Shown: positions 15,313 to 25,651 of the stretch, one piece after another
Numbering within the stretch: position 1 is the first letter of the stretch
Layout: each line of letters starts with the position of its first letter
Assembly: GCA_028289065.1 (NCBI GenBank)
Contig: JAQGHA010000013.1
Coordinates: 1 to 64,000, forward strand
DNA from: Candidatus Saccharimonadota bacterium
GTDB taxonomy: Bacteria > Patescibacteriota > Saccharimonadia > Saccharimonadales > Saccharimonadaceae
Direction: 5' to 3'
Length of the DNA stretch: 64,000 nt
Notes under the pieces: model-generated
Told to the model about the DNA's origin: nothing
Databases searched by the model: none
What the model saw: the letters and a program-made list of their open reading frames with translations, nothing else
Program-made: the position numbers and the translations under genes

Positions 15313-15738
15313 CTAGCGTTGTCGTCGGTGTCGTTGCAAGTCAGCAACCCGTAAACGTACCTGCGATTGAGTAATTAGCTGCATAGCTTTTTCAATGTCA
15401 ACCTGGCTAGTGGCGTTATCGCGTAATTTCATTGCTCGGTCGAGGGCAGCTTTTGAATCGGCCTCGGTGATATCAGCTCCAGCATCAGCTTCATCAACCA
15501 ACACACGGACGTACTTAGGATTGATTTCAATAATGCCACCACTAATTGCGAAGTATTCCAGCTTTTCATCTTTGTCGCCTTTTTCAGTGCGAACCGCAAG
15601 CACCCCAGGCGCGGCCATTGTTACTAATGGTTCGTGGCCTGGGAAAACAGCAATATCACCGGCCGTGGTTGGGGCCATTAACTCATAAACATCTTTGTCG
15701 ATGCTTACGCCAGTTAAAGTGATAAGTTGCAAATGCAT
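15313..15738 (-). CDS. atpC: ATP synthase F1 subunit epsilon
   Basis: A 141-residue protein with the epsilon N-terminal beta-sandwich: MHLQLITLTGVSIDKDVYELMAP, the FPGHEPLVTMAAPG segment that contacts the c-ring, and FAISGGIIEINPKYVRVLVDEA. The C-terminal two-helix part (EADSKAALDRAMKLRDNATS onward) is the inhibitory arm. It is the last gene of the atp operon, two bases after atpD. In the F1 stalk it couples c-ring rotation to catalysis. The basic end RHRRQR is not typical and may be strain-specific. Confidence 0.95.
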   Translation of the reverse strand: MHLQLITLTGVSIDKDVYELMAPTTAGDIAVFPGHEPLVTMAAPGVLAVRTEKGDKDEKLEYFAISGGIIEINPKYVRVLVDEADAGADITEADSKAALDRAMKLRDNATSQVDIEKAMQLITQSQVRLRVADLQRHRRQR

Positions 15739-15740
15739 GA

Positions 15741-17171
<1,431 letters not shown>

Positions 17172-17183
17172 TCAGTTTGGGAT

Positions 17184-18053
17184 TTATTCATTCAATGCCT
17201 CCGCGCCGGCGCTGATTTCGGCAAGTTCCTGGGTAATTGCACCTTGCCGGGCTTTATTCATTGCCAACGATAAATCATCGATTAAGTCTGAAGCGTTATC
17301 GGTTGCATTCTTCATGGCAATCATACGCATACTGTATTCACTGGCTCGCGAATCAAGCAAAGCTTGGAATAATTGCGCACCAACTAAGCGGTAGGCGATA
17401 CCATTCAAAACTTCTTCAGTGCTTGGCTCGTAAGTAGCATCGGAAACGGCAGTCGGTTCGTCATCGTCTTCAAACCCAGCTGGTAAGACGCGTTGCACTT
17501 TAGCTACTTGGGTAATACTGGTGACGTAGTCGGTGTAAATAACATCAACGGCATCAACATCACCAGAAACAAATAGTTCACGTGCGGTATTAAGAATTGC
17601 GCGAAGTTCACTGCCATCTGGACGGTCGGGGAGTTCTTCGTATGAACCAATGACGTTAATATTTTTAACGCGTGATACGAACTGCGCTGCTTTTTTACCA
17701 ACCGTAAGTGTTTGGTTTTTAACGCCAGCTTTTTCGTCAGATCGTACTTCATTGGTATACACCTTAATGATGTTGCTGTTATACGCACCAGCCAGACCTT
17801 TGTCGGATGCAATCAGAATAATTAAACGAGAGTTCACTTTTCGGGTTGCAAACAACGGGTGAGTCTTAACGGAATTATGCGTTGAAATAGCCGCCAAAAG
17901 TTCGCGCGCTGCCAAGGTATACGGCGAAGAAGCCTTAGTAGCTTCTTGCGCTTTACGCATTTTGCTCGCAGCCACAAGTTGCATCGCCTTGGTAATTTGG
18001 CGAGTGCTTTTGACGCTGCGAATGCGCTGTTTTAAACCTTGGGTATTAGCCAT
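17184..18053 (-). CDS. atpG: ATP synthase F1 subunit gamma
   Basis: A 289-residue rotor subunit. It starts with the typical helix MANTQGLKQRIRSVKSTRQITKAMQLVAASKMRKAQ, has the Rossmann-like core (LIILIASDKGLAGAYNSN) and ends with the long C-terminal helix SEYSMRMIAMKNATDNASDL...ALNKARQGAITQELAEI, which passes through the alpha-beta ring. An acidic insertion (AGFEDDDEPTAVSDATYEPSTEE) near residue 200 is a likely surface loop. It is three bases from atpA. Confidence 0.97.
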   Translation of the reverse strand: MANTQGLKQRIRSVKSTRQITKAMQLVAASKMRKAQEATKASSPYTLAARELLAAISTHNSVKTHPLFATRKVNSRLIILIASDKGLAGAYNSNIIKVYTNEVRSDEKAGVKNQTLTVGKKAAQFVSRVKNINVIGSYEELPDRPDGSELRAILNTARELFVSGDVDAVDVIYTDYVTSITQVAKVQRVLPAGFEDDDEPTAVSDATYEPSTEEVLNGIAYRLVGAQLFQALLDSRASEYSMRMIAMKNATDNASDLIDDLSLAMNKARQGAITQELAEISAGAEALNE

Positions 18054-18056
18054 GTA

Positions 18057-19583
18057 TTATCCTTCAAATCCCTTTGCAGCTGCAATAGCGGTTACTTCAA
18101 TTGATTTCAAAATCTCATCAGTTGGTTTTGCGCCCTTATCAAGTTCAGACATGTCCTTTTTATGGTCAGCCCATAAACGGGTAATCATTGAAGCTTGCGC
18201 TGCTTTAATTTTTGCGGCCGGTACTTTATCAAAGTAGCCCTTGGTTACTGAAAGGATACTGGCAACTTGTTGCCAGACGCTCATTGGGTTGTATTGGTGT
18301 TGCTTCAAAAGCTCGGTCAAACGTTGACCACGCTCAATTTGGCTTTTGGTCGCTTCATCGAGGTCACTACCAAATTGCGCAAAGCTGGCAAGTTCACGGA
18401 ATTGGCTTAAGCCAAGCTTCAAACCACCAGATACGCTTTTAATAGCACCAGATTGCGCCGCACCACCAACACGTGATACTGAAAGTCCGGCAGAAATAGC
18501 TGGTCGAATACCTTGGTAAAATAAGTCAGTTTCAAGGAAAATCTGGCCGTCAGTAATAGAAATCACGTTAGTAGGAATGTACGCCGAGATGTCACCAGCT
18601 TGGGTTTCGATAATTGGTAGGGCAGTTAATGAACCAGCACCTAAGTCATCAGACAGTTTTGCTGAACGTTCCAGCAAACGAGAGTGCAGGTAGAAGACAT
18701 CACCTGGATAAGCTTCGCGTCCTGGTGGACGGCGAAGTAGCAGTGACATTTGACGGTAAGCAACAGCGTGCTTGGTCAGGTCATCGTAAATCATCAAAGC
18801 GTGCTGAGAGTTGTCACGGAAGTATTCGCCCATGGCAGTTGCGGCGTACGGTGCTAAGTAGAGGAGGGAAGCTGGGTCAGCTGGGCTAGTCGCCACGATA
18901 ATGGTTTGATCCATCACGCCTTCTTGCTTCAAACGCTCAACCAAACGAGCAATCTTTGAACGCTTCTGACCAATAGCAACGTACACATTCACCACGCCGG
19001 TGTTTTGCTTACCTTGGTTAATCATAGTGTCGATAGCCAGCGCAGTTTTACCAGTTTGGCGGTCACCAATAATAAGTTCACGTTGGCCACGGCCAATAGG
19101 GAACATAACGTCGATAGCCGAGATACCAGTCATAAGTGGTTCGTGGACAGATTTTCGGCCCATCACACCAATCGCTTCACGCTCTACTAAACCTTGTTGT
19201 TTAGTCTTAATTGCTGGTCCACCGTCGATAGCCCGACCAAGTGGGTCGACAACGCGGCCAAGTAGTTCTGGGCCAATTGGAACGCTTAACACGCTTCCTT
19301 TAAGACGAACTGTTTGTCCGGCTTTAACCTTCGAGTCTTCACCCAAAAGTACAGCACCGATTTCATCTTCCATAAGGTTCAAAGCAAAGGCTTCAACAAT
19401 ACCTTCTTCGGTTTCAATTTGTAGCACTTCGTTATAGCCAGCGTTACGAAGGCCGCGTACCCAAGCTACGCCGTCACCAACGCGAAGGACAACACCAACT
19501 TCATCTAAATTGCCGGTGGTTTCAAGCTTAGCAATGGCGTTGCGTAAGTCGTTTGATAATTCTGTAATAGATAATTCGCTCAT
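18057..19583 (-). CDS. atpA: ATP synthase F1 subunit alpha
   Basis: A 508-residue nucleotide-binding subunit with Walker A GDRQTGKT at residues 173-180, the Walker B region ALMIYDDLTKHAVAYRQ, and the arginine-finger segment LSVSRVGGAAQ near residue 365. It has the usual length and an intact N-terminal crown. It alternates with beta in the F1 head. It follows atpH by nine bases with an AGGAG Shine-Dalgarno. Confidence 0.98.
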   Translation of the reverse strand: MSELSITELSNDLRNAIAKLETTGNLDEVGVVLRVGDGVAWVRGLRNAGYNEVLQIETEEGIVEAFALNLMEDEIGAVLLGEDSKVKAGQTVRLKGSVLSVPIGPELLGRVVDPLGRAIDGGPAIKTKQQGLVEREAIGVMGRKSVHEPLMTGISAIDVMFPIGRGQRELIIGDRQTGKTALAIDTMINQGKQNTGVVNVYVAIGQKRSKIARLVERLKQEGVMDQTIIVATSPADPASLLYLAPYAATAMGEYFRDNSQHALMIYDDLTKHAVAYRQMSLLLRRPPGREAYPGDVFYLHSRLLERSAKLSDDLGAGSLTALPIIETQAGDISAYIPTNVISITDGQIFLETDLFYQGIRPAISAGLSVSRVGGAAQSGAIKSVSGGLKLGLSQFRELASFAQFGSDLDEATKSQIERGQRLTELLKQHQYNPMSVWQQVASILSVTKGYFDKVPAAKIKAAQASMITRLWADHKKDMSELDKGAKPTDEILKSIEVTAIAAAKGFEG

Positions 19584-19592
19584 AAATCTCCT

Positions 19593-19991
19593 CTATGCTT
19601 TTTTAAATCGGGTTTTTAGAACGGTAAGGCTGCGGCTGACAGTGGCATCGAGTTCTCGGCCAGGGATACTGACTTTGACGCCACCAATGACTGATGGGTC
19701 AATAAGACTATCAAGCGCAACAGTTTTTGCACCGGTCTGTTCTTTAATATATCTCTCAATTGCTTTTTTAGTTTCAGCCGTAAGAGTTGTTGCGGTGGTA
19801 ATCGTACCGGAAACCGAACCGGTTTCAGATAGGTAAAACTGAATATCGCGAACAATCAACGACAGCTCTTTTGTCCGACGAGTATCTACTAGAAAAGCCG
19901 CTAACTGCAAAATAACTTTTTTAGAGTCAGCTTGGCTGGTTAGTTGCTCAGCAACATAGGTAGCAATCGCTCGTCGAGACAATTTAGCCAT
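19593..19991 (-). CDS. atpH: ATP synthase F1 subunit delta
   Basis: A 132-residue protein, shorter than the usual 170-180. It has the OSCP/delta pattern: an N-terminal helix with SRRAIATYVAEQL, helical core to about residue 60, and the C-terminal domain with AVALDSLIDPSVIGGVKVSIPGRELDATVSRSLTVLKTRF. It links the b dimer to the top of F1. The stop of atpF abuts its start. Short delta subunits are common in small genomes. Confidence 0.88.
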   Translation of the reverse strand: MAKLSRRAIATYVAEQLTSQADSKKVILQLAAFLVDTRRTKELSLIVRDIQFYLSETGSVSGTITTATTLTAETKKAIERYIKEQTGAKTVALDSLIDPSVIGGVKVSIPGRELDATVSRSLTVLKTRFKKA

Positions 19992-20537
19992 TTATTTTGT
20001 TTCCTTCAGTGCTGCGGCAATTAAAGCGGCGTCAGCCTTTTTATCGAGCTTAGTATGAATAACTTTTTCAGTCGCCAGCGCAATTAACTCGAGTGTTTCA
20101 TCGTGTAATTCACGCTTAGCGTTTTCGATACTTTTTTCAACTTCAATACGCGCTTCAGCAGCAATTTTTTCAGCCGTCGAACGAGCTTTTTCTTCGCTGG
20201 CGCTGAGCATTTGGGTTGCTTCGAGTTTGGCCGTATCAACAATTTCCGCTGCTTGAGTGCGCGCTTCGTGCATTAAGGCTTCAACTTCTTGCTGACTTTC
20301 AGCTGCTGAGGCCTGGGCTTCAGTGGCTGCTTTTGCAGCTGCTTCGATAGCAGTTTGTCGTTCATCAACTTGCTTCATCAACCATGGGTAGACAAATTTA
20401 CCCAGCAAAAACACCAAAATCAAAAAGGCGATAATTTGCAAAATCAACAAACGCCAGTCAATACCTAAGGCACTAAAAACGTCGCCTGAAGCTTCAGGAG
20501 CGGCAGCAGTTTCGGCAATGTAGTTGATAAAACTCAC
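19992..20537 (-). CDS. atpF: ATP synthase Fo subunit b
   Basis: A 181-residue protein with one N-terminal membrane helix (LLILQIIAFLILVFLLGKFVYPWL, residues about 30-53) followed by a long charged helix rich in Ala, Glu and Lys with no Pro or Gly, the peripheral stalk. Order and spacing in the operon support it: 10 bases after atpE and contiguous with atpH. Confidence 0.95.
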   Translation of the reverse strand: MSFINYIAETAAAPEASGDVFSALGIDWRLLILQIIAFLILVFLLGKFVYPWLMKQVDERQTAIEAAAKAATEAQASAAESQQEVEALMHEARTQAAEIVDTAKLEATQMLSASEEKARSTAEKIAAEARIEVEKSIENAKRELHDETLELIALATEKVIHTKLDKKADAALIAAALKETK

Positions 20538-20547
20538 GAGTTAACCC

Positions 20548-20760
20548 CTACAAGAACTTCGCGATAACAGCAACAACGATACCGATAATTGCCAATGAGT
20601 CGGCGAAGACGATAGCTGTAATCATTAGTGTACGAATGTCACCTAATTTTTCAGGGTTACGACCGAATGCGTTCAACGCACCAGCACCAATAAATCCAAT
20701 ACCCATTGCAGCACCAAGTGCCGGCAAGGCGTAGGTTAAACCAAAAGCCAATTGTTCCAT
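20548..20760 (-). CDS. atpE: ATP synthase Fo subunit c
   Basis: A 70-residue double-helix proteolipid. The polar loop is GRNPEKLGD (residues 33-41) instead of the common RQPE. The ion-binding carboxylate in helix 2 is Asp54 (VFADSLAII), as in E. coli, and the helix 1 position that is Gln in sodium enzymes is hydrophobic here, so proton coupling is expected. A clear AAGGAGAAATTAATA leader precedes the ATG. A 78-base gap separates it from atpB. Confidence 0.95.
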   Translation of the reverse strand: MEQLAFGLTYALPALGAAMGIGFIGAGALNAFGRNPEKLGDIRTLMITAIVFADSLAIIGIVVAVIAKFL

Positions 20761-20838
20761 ATTATTAATTTCTCCTTAATTTACTTTCTTAATTATATCA
20801 TGACAGGGGTAGGCAATTTCACCACTCCTGGGCACGCA

Positions 20839-21657
20839 TCACGCCCTACCGACCGCTTTTTTCTTCTTAGCAGGCGCGGGTGAGTGATCAGGTGAGGGGC
20901 CATGGTGTGACACGGCGAGTGAGGTAAAAATCAGACAGAGGACAAAGAATACGTAGGCCTGAATAAAGCCAATAAACAGCTCGAAGGCTAGGAAAGCCGG
21001 TAGTACGACGGCAGAAAGGTAGCTTGTTAAAACAGCGATTACAATTAGCAGCACTTCGCCAGCAAAGGCGTTTCCGAATAAACGAAGTGCCAAGGCGACA
21101 CCACGAGAGAACTCACCAATGAGCTCTAAAATACCTTCAAACGAACCAATTGGGTCTTTGATTGGGTTTCGGAAGTAACGGCCACCGTTTCCAAAAGCAC
21201 CGAGGTATTTAATGGCATACATTTGCACCGTCACAATAGTAATAACCGCTAAAGCGAGCGTAAAGTTCAAGTCGGCAGCCAGGCTTCGAAGCACCGGTAC
21301 ACCGTTCCAGGTAATTGATTCGAGCCCAGGCACCACACTTAGCCAGTAGTTAATAAGGACCATAAAGAAAATCGTCACAGCTAATGGGGTAATTTTACGA
21401 GCTAGTTTTTTATCAGGGATAATATCGTTAATTTGTTTCAACAAACCTTCAAATACCCATTGCACCAGGCCAACAAAGCGGTTGTATTTGCCGCGTTTAA
21501 CTTTGCCGCCAACGTACCATAAAATTGCTAGCGTAATAATAACACCCACTAAACCAGTCAACATAGCGTTGGTAACAGGAATACTCCACAGGTGGAACAC
21601 CGGCTGGGATGAAATAGAAACATGTAGTTCCATAGCGGCAAATAGTGAAGCGGACAT
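20839..21657 (-). CDS. atpB: ATP synthase Fo subunit a
   Basis: A 272-residue polytopic membrane protein with the conserved helix LALRLFGNAFAGEVLL, whose Arg faces the c-ring carboxylate, and a last helix FIGFIQAYVFFVLCLIF. The N-terminus MSASLFAAMELHVSISSQPVFHLWSIPVTNAML is normal. A Lys/His-rich tail (HHGPSPDHSPAPAKKKKAVGRA) extends into the cytosol and is unusual. Its start overlaps the stop of the AtpZ/I-like gene by one base. Confidence 0.95.
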   Translation of the reverse strand: MSASLFAAMELHVSISSQPVFHLWSIPVTNAMLTGLVGVIITLAILWYVGGKVKRGKYNRFVGLVQWVFEGLLKQINDIIPDKKLARKITPLAVTIFFMVLINYWLSVVPGLESITWNGVPVLRSLAADLNFTLALAVITIVTVQMYAIKYLGAFGNGGRYFRNPIKDPIGSFEGILELIGEFSRGVALALRLFGNAFAGEVLLIVIAVLTSYLSAVVLPAFLAFELFIGFIQAYVFFVLCLIFTSLAVSHHGPSPDHSPAPAKKKKAVGRA

Positions 21658-21926
21658 TATTTATTCTTCCTTACTGAAATAAGTTGACGGGCTATAAGCA
21701 GTGTACTGGCTGCAAAGCCAAGAATCAAACAAATAATAGTGGCGATAGGCGCAATATTAAATAAATGATCTAGGCCAATACCAAGGAACGTCCCGCCAAT
21801 TGTTGGAACGAAGGCCCTCCAGGTAGTATCGAGTGCAGTCATTAGGAGCACCATTGGACCGGATAGGCCCGACGGTTGCACCTCTGACTTGCCTGGCTGT
21901 TTTGTCAGTCGAGGCGACGTAGTCAT
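21657..21926 (-). CDS. AtpZ/AtpI-like ATP synthase accessory protein
   Basis: An 89-residue protein with two membrane helices (about 38-55 and 60-82: FVPTIGGTFLGIGLDHL and APIATIICLILGFAAST), the AtpZ/AtpI pattern, after a 30-residue soluble N-terminus. It is the first gene of the atp operon and overlaps atpB by one base. Family members help assemble the c-ring or support divalent ion handling. The position makes the call stronger than the sequence alone. Confidence 0.8.
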   Translation of the reverse strand: MTTSPRLTKQPGKSEVQPSGLSGPMVLLMTALDTTWRAFVPTIGGTFLGIGLDHLFNIAPIATIICLILGFAASTLLIARQLISVRKNK

Positions 21927-22061
21927 ATGCGTCTATTATACCAAATATAGAGGCGGTTGTATATGTGCAACCCAGACTAATCGTTATATACTATAGCCAA
22001 TGAACTAAGTTTACTGTATAATGTATAGTGAAATGTATATCAATCAGGGGGATATAAAATT

Positions 22062-22334
22062 ATGAGCACCGACACTCCACAAGTAACTATTTACCGCACC
22101 AGCTGGTGCGCCTTTTGTCACACTGAAATGCAATGGCTTGACCGTATGGGCATTCCATACATCGCTAAAGACATTGAAGCTGACCAAGCTGCCAACGACG
22201 AGTTAATGGCTAAAATTAACGGTGACTTCCGCGGCGTGCCTGTCACCGACATCGCTGGCGATATCATCCTTGGCTTTGACCGCCCTAAATTGCAAGAAGC
22301 AATTAAGGCCCATAACTTAGCACCAGCTGCGTAA
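22062..22334 (+). CDS. Glutaredoxin-like thiol oxidoreductase
   Basis: A 90-residue thioredoxin-fold protein with redox motif CAFC (TSWCAFCHTEM, residues about 15-18), the cis-Pro segment RGVPVTDI and C-terminal GFDRPKLQEAI. Mycoredoxins and glutaredoxin-like proteins share this pattern; the CxFC motif does not distinguish them. TATAAT is at 22018 and a GGGGGAT Shine-Dalgarno precedes ATG. No leader-stop pairing was seen here, so it is a useful contrast to the orphan genes. Confidence 0.9.
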   Translation: MSTDTPQVTIYRTSWCAFCHTEMQWLDRMGIPYIAKDIEADQAANDELMAKINGDFRGVPVTDIAGDIILGFDRPKLQEAIKAHNLAPAA

Positions 22335-22350
22335 TCTAATCACAAAAAAG

Positions 22351-22380
22351 AAACACCCTCGATACAATTCGAGGGTGTTT
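22351..22380 (+). terminator. Terminator after the glutaredoxin gene
   Basis: AAACACCCTCGA, loop TACAAT, TCGAGGGTGTTT, then TT: a perfect 12-bp stem. Confidence 0.92.
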
Positions 22381-22404
22381 TTGTTTATACCGTATAATAG
22401 ACAT

Positions 22405-23211
22405 ATGCCCACCAATTCTTCCGCCAAAGCGGCTACCAAACAAACTATCGTTATGATTCACGGCTTCCGCGGTACTCACCACGGGCTTATACCGATTGCA
22501 AACCACCTAAAAGGTAACCGTTTAGTCGTGCCTGACTTGCCTGGGTTTGGTAAAGGCGAGAAGTTAAAAACATATGATCTTGATAATTACGTTCTATGGC
22601 TACATCGTTATATTAAGGCATTAAATTTACCCAACCCACCGGTTCTTTTAGGTCACTCATTTGGGAGCATTATTTGTGCAGCCTACGCCGAGAAATACCC
22701 TAAAACGATTGTTCGGTTAATCCTAGTAAACCCGATTGGTTCACCAGCTTTAGAAGGACCAAACAAGGTCATGACAAAATTAGCCGTGGCCTATTATAAA
22801 ATTGGTGCGAAGTTACCCGAAAAATCAGCCTATAAATGGCTATCAGCCCAACCGATTGTAAAAGTAATGAGCGTGACGTTAGCAAAAACTCACAATAAAG
22901 AGCTTCGGGCCTTTATTCATAAAGAACACCGTCAGCACTTTAGCCGGTTTCACAGCGCCCAATCAGTTTTAGAAGGGTTTAAAACCTCCATCAGCCACAC
23001 CGTTCGTGATTTTGCTCCGAATATTCCAACACCTACTTTATTAATTGCAGGTTCATTAGATGATATTACACCGCTCGGTGACCAATATGCCTTGGTAAAA
23101 TTATTTCCAAAAGCAACCTTAAAAGTGATTAACGATGTAGGGCATTTGACCCACTACGAAACACCCGAAGTGGTTGCCAAGTACGTTCAGGCGTTTATTA
23201 AATCAGTATAG
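22405..23211 (+). CDS. Alpha/beta hydrolase
   Basis: From ATG at 22405 the 268-residue protein shows the alpha/beta-hydrolase order: oxyanion segment IHGFRGTHHG, nucleophile elbow LLGHSFGS, acid LIAGSLDDITP and final His in VGHLTHYE. Substrate is unknown; lipase, esterase and C-C hydrolase relatives share this layout. TATAAT at 22393-22398 predicts transcription starting at this ATG, which excludes the longer frame from 22375. The 3' end overlaps the convergent glycosyltransferase by 25 bases. Confidence 0.9.
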   Translation: MPTNSSAKAATKQTIVMIHGFRGTHHGLIPIANHLKGNRLVVPDLPGFGKGEKLKTYDLDNYVLWLHRYIKALNLPNPPVLLGHSFGSIICAAYAEKYPKTIVRLILVNPIGSPALEGPNKVMTKLAVAYYKIGAKLPEKSAYKWLSAQPIVKVMSVTLAKTHNKELRAFIHKEHRQHFSRFHSAQSVLEGFKTSISHTVRDFAPNIPTPTLLIAGSLDDITPLGDQYALVKLFPKATLKVINDVGHLTHYETPEVVAKYVQAFIKSV

Positions 23212-24356
23212 ATTTGTTCGAATTTATTAAGCGTCGCTTGCAGGTCGTGGGTTTGAGCAATTTCTAAACTTTGCTTACTCATAGCCGTTCGCTTTTTTGA
23301 ATCAGTAACAATTGCCGTTAGGCATTCACCAATAGTCGCGCTATCATCTTGGTCGCAGAGGTAACCGTTACGTTCGTTTTGGCAAAGTTCTTTAAGCGCA
23401 CCGGCATCAACCGCTACAATTGGCTGGCCGCTGGCCATAGCTTCAAGGGTTGCGATACTTTGTAGTTCGGCAGGGGACGGCATACAATATACTGTTCCAA
23501 CTTTATGCAGCTCAACTAAATCCTCATCGGAAACGCGGCCAGTAAATGTAACGCTGTCTTTAAAACCAAGCTCCCGTGATAACGATTCAAGCATTGGACG
23601 GTCATTACCGTCACCAACAATCAATAGGTGAGCGTTGGGAACAGCTTCTTTTACAATTTTGAAGGCTTTTAGCAGTACTGGCATGTGTTTTTCGGTGTCG
23701 AGACGACCGATATAACTAACAATCGGAACCTTCGTTGGAATTTTGAATTTCTTATAAGTATCGGCTGTGGCAGATGTTGGCGTAAAGCGAGCTAAATCGA
23801 TACCGTTTGAAACAGCTTCCATTGGTACACCGATACGGTCACCAGCGTTTAACATGTCGATTGCGGATTGCGTTGGTAGGGTTACGTAATCGGCTTTTGA
23901 GTGGAAACGGGCACCGTAGGCTTTTAGAATATAGTTAATTGGTCGAGAAACTGGTGCTAATAATCGTAAGTTGTCCATCAAGTTTTCTGGAATGGCGTGG
24001 TTAGTACTAACAATCGGAATACCCATTTTATTCCCAATCTTCATAGCAGCTTGGCCAATACCCATTAACATTTGAATGTGAATAACGTCAGGGTCAAAAT
24101 CAGTAACGATCTTTTTAACTTCACGAATTGGGTTAAGAGAGATTCGATAGTTTTGGTAGAAAGGGAAGGGAACCGAAACGGTGCGAACAATAACGTGGTT
24201 GCCGTCAACTTCTTTTGATTTTTTGCCATTTTGGCTTGGGGCAATCACTAACACTTCATGGCCATGTGCAGCCAAGCCGCGCGCCAAGTTGCGGCTAAAC
24301 GACGCAACACCATTTATAGTCGGGTAATGTAAATCCGACGCAATAAGTATTTTCAT
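23187..24356 (-). CDS. GT4-family glycosyltransferase
   Basis: From ATG at 24356 the protein has 389 residues. The GT-B fold is shown by the N-terminal donor/acceptor segment MKILIASDLHYPTINGVASF, GHEVLVIAP, and the C-terminal nucleotide-sugar site with YIGRLDTEKHM and the E-x7-E motif in ELQSIATLEAMASG. It resembles glycolipid glycosyltransferases, so it may decorate membrane lipids. The start is supported by TGT-TATAAT on the minus strand (24371-24366). Its promoter mirrors that of the divergent glycosyltransferase at 24561 through a perfect 30-base inverted repeat. Confidence 0.9.
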   Translation of the reverse strand: MKILIASDLHYPTINGVASFSRNLARGLAAHGHEVLVIAPSQNGKKSKEVDGNHVIVRTVSVPFPFYQNYRISLNPIREVKKIVTDFDPDVIHIQMLMGIGQAAMKIGNKMGIPIVSTNHAIPENLMDNLRLLAPVSRPINYILKAYGARFHSKADYVTLPTQSAIDMLNAGDRIGVPMEAVSNGIDLARFTPTSATADTYKKFKIPTKVPIVSYIGRLDTEKHMPVLLKAFKIVKEAVPNAHLLIVGDGNDRPMLESLSRELGFKDSVTFTGRVSDEDLVELHKVGTVYCMPSPAELQSIATLEAMASGQPIVAVDAGALKELCQNERNGYLCDQDDSATIGECLTAIVTDSKKRTAMSKQSLEIAQTHDLQATLNKFEQIYTDLINA

Positions 24357-24370
24357 ATTGGTTTGATTAT

Positions 24371-24547
24371 AACACGGCCTGCCTGGTAGTTTTAGATTGC
24401 CTCTGGTGAAACCATAAATTTTTATAAGGGAGCCTTGCGCGGCGAGTATGTCTGAGCACCGCGAGTTCCGCAGACGCCAAAGCGACCGCATGAAAATTTA
24501 TAAGGCTTGAGCCATCCGCAATCTAAAACTACCAGGCAGGCCGTGTT
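24371..24547. repeat. Perfect 30-bp inverted repeat between divergent promoters
   Basis: Bases 24371-24400 are the exact reverse complement of 24518-24547. Each arm ends at an extended -10 box (TGT-TATAAT leftward, TGT-TAAAAT rightward), so each covers the -12 to -42 region of one promoter. The 117 bases between hold further small hairpins (GTCTG/CAGAC and ATAAATTTT/AAAATTTAT). Confidence 0.95.
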
Positions 24548-24560
24548 AAAATAACATCAT

Positions 24561-25631
24561 ATGAAAATTTTCTTTGATGCGCGCTTTATTCGCACCGACT
24601 TTCACGATGGCATTAGCCGGTATAGTACCGAGCTTGGAAAGGCGTTGGCGAAGTTAACGAAGGTGACGTTTATTATATGTGATGAGCAACAATTAGACTT
24701 TCTCCCTAAAAAAGCAAAGTTTATTAAAATCCATGCACCGGTTTCAGTAAAAGAACCGTTTACGTCGCTGATTTTAAATAAATATAAACCCGACGTGGTA
24801 TTTTCACCGATGCAGGTCATGGGAACGATGGGGCGAAAATTCAAACTTATCTTAACTTCACACGATATGATTTTTTATCACTACAATGTGGCACCGATTG
24901 GCCAACCATTGTTACTGCAACTAGGCTGGAAAGCGTACCACGCTACGAAAATTCCGGAACGGATTGCCTTAAATGGTGCTGATTTAGTCGCCACCGTCAG
25001 CAAAGCGATGCGAGCCGAATTTGAAGATGCTCATTTGACAAAGCGGCCAATTATCGTCGTTCCTAATGCACCACAAAAATTAGCAAAGTTAATTAAAAAA
25101 CAGCCTGCCGGCCTAAAGCCACGTAATTTGGTATACATGGGTTCATTGATGGAATACAAAAACGCCGAAACGCTCATTAAAGGCATGCGCTATTTGCCAG
25201 GATACACATTACATATTTTAAGCAAAAGCACCCCAGCTCGTATTGAAGAACTAAAAGCCTTAATTCCAAAGAAAGCTAACGTTATTTTCTATAACGGCGT
25301 CACCGACCAAAAGTACGCCGAATTGCTCGCTCAGCGAGCGGCCTTGGTAAGCGGAAGTTTAGCCGAAGGCTTTGGCGTTCCAGCGGTCGAAGCCTTAGCG
25401 CTGGGTGTGCCGGCGGTCTTAAGCAACATTCCGGTTTTCCACGAAGTAGCTGACGGTGGGGCATTATACTTTGAGCCCCTCAACCCTAAAGATTTCGCTC
25501 GAAAAGTAAAAGAGCTGGATAATAAATCCACCCGCGACCAAATCGTTGCCCAAGGCAAAAGCCACGCCGCTAGCTTTACCTGGAAGTCATCGGCTCAAAC
25601 CCTGTTTAACGCCATCAAATCACTAGTGTAA
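24561..25631 (+). CDS. GT4-family glycosyltransferase
   Basis: A 356-residue GT-B enzyme starting MKIFFDARFIRTDFHDGISRYS, typical of mannosyl- or rhamnosyl-type GT4 members, with LVYMGSLMEYKNAETLIKG (nucleotide site), and the donor loop SLAEGFGVPAVEALALGVPAV with the E-x7-E pattern. It may act with the divergent GT4 gene in building a surface glycan or glycolipid; the shared promoter arms support common regulation. The mRNA is predicted leaderless. Confidence 0.9.
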   Translation: MKIFFDARFIRTDFHDGISRYSTELGKALAKLTKVTFIICDEQQLDFLPKKAKFIKIHAPVSVKEPFTSLILNKYKPDVVFSPMQVMGTMGRKFKLILTSHDMIFYHYNVAPIGQPLLLQLGWKAYHATKIPERIALNGADLVATVSKAMRAEFEDAHLTKRPIIVVPNAPQKLAKLIKKQPAGLKPRNLVYMGSLMEYKNAETLIKGMRYLPGYTLHILSKSTPARIEELKALIPKKANVIFYNGVTDQKYAELLAQRAALVSGSLAEGFGVPAVEALALGVPAVLSNIPVFHEVADGGALYFEPLNPKDFARKVKELDNKSTRDQIVAQGKSHAASFTWKSSAQTLFNAIKSLV

Positions 25632-25651
25632 TCTGTTATAATATAGCCATT

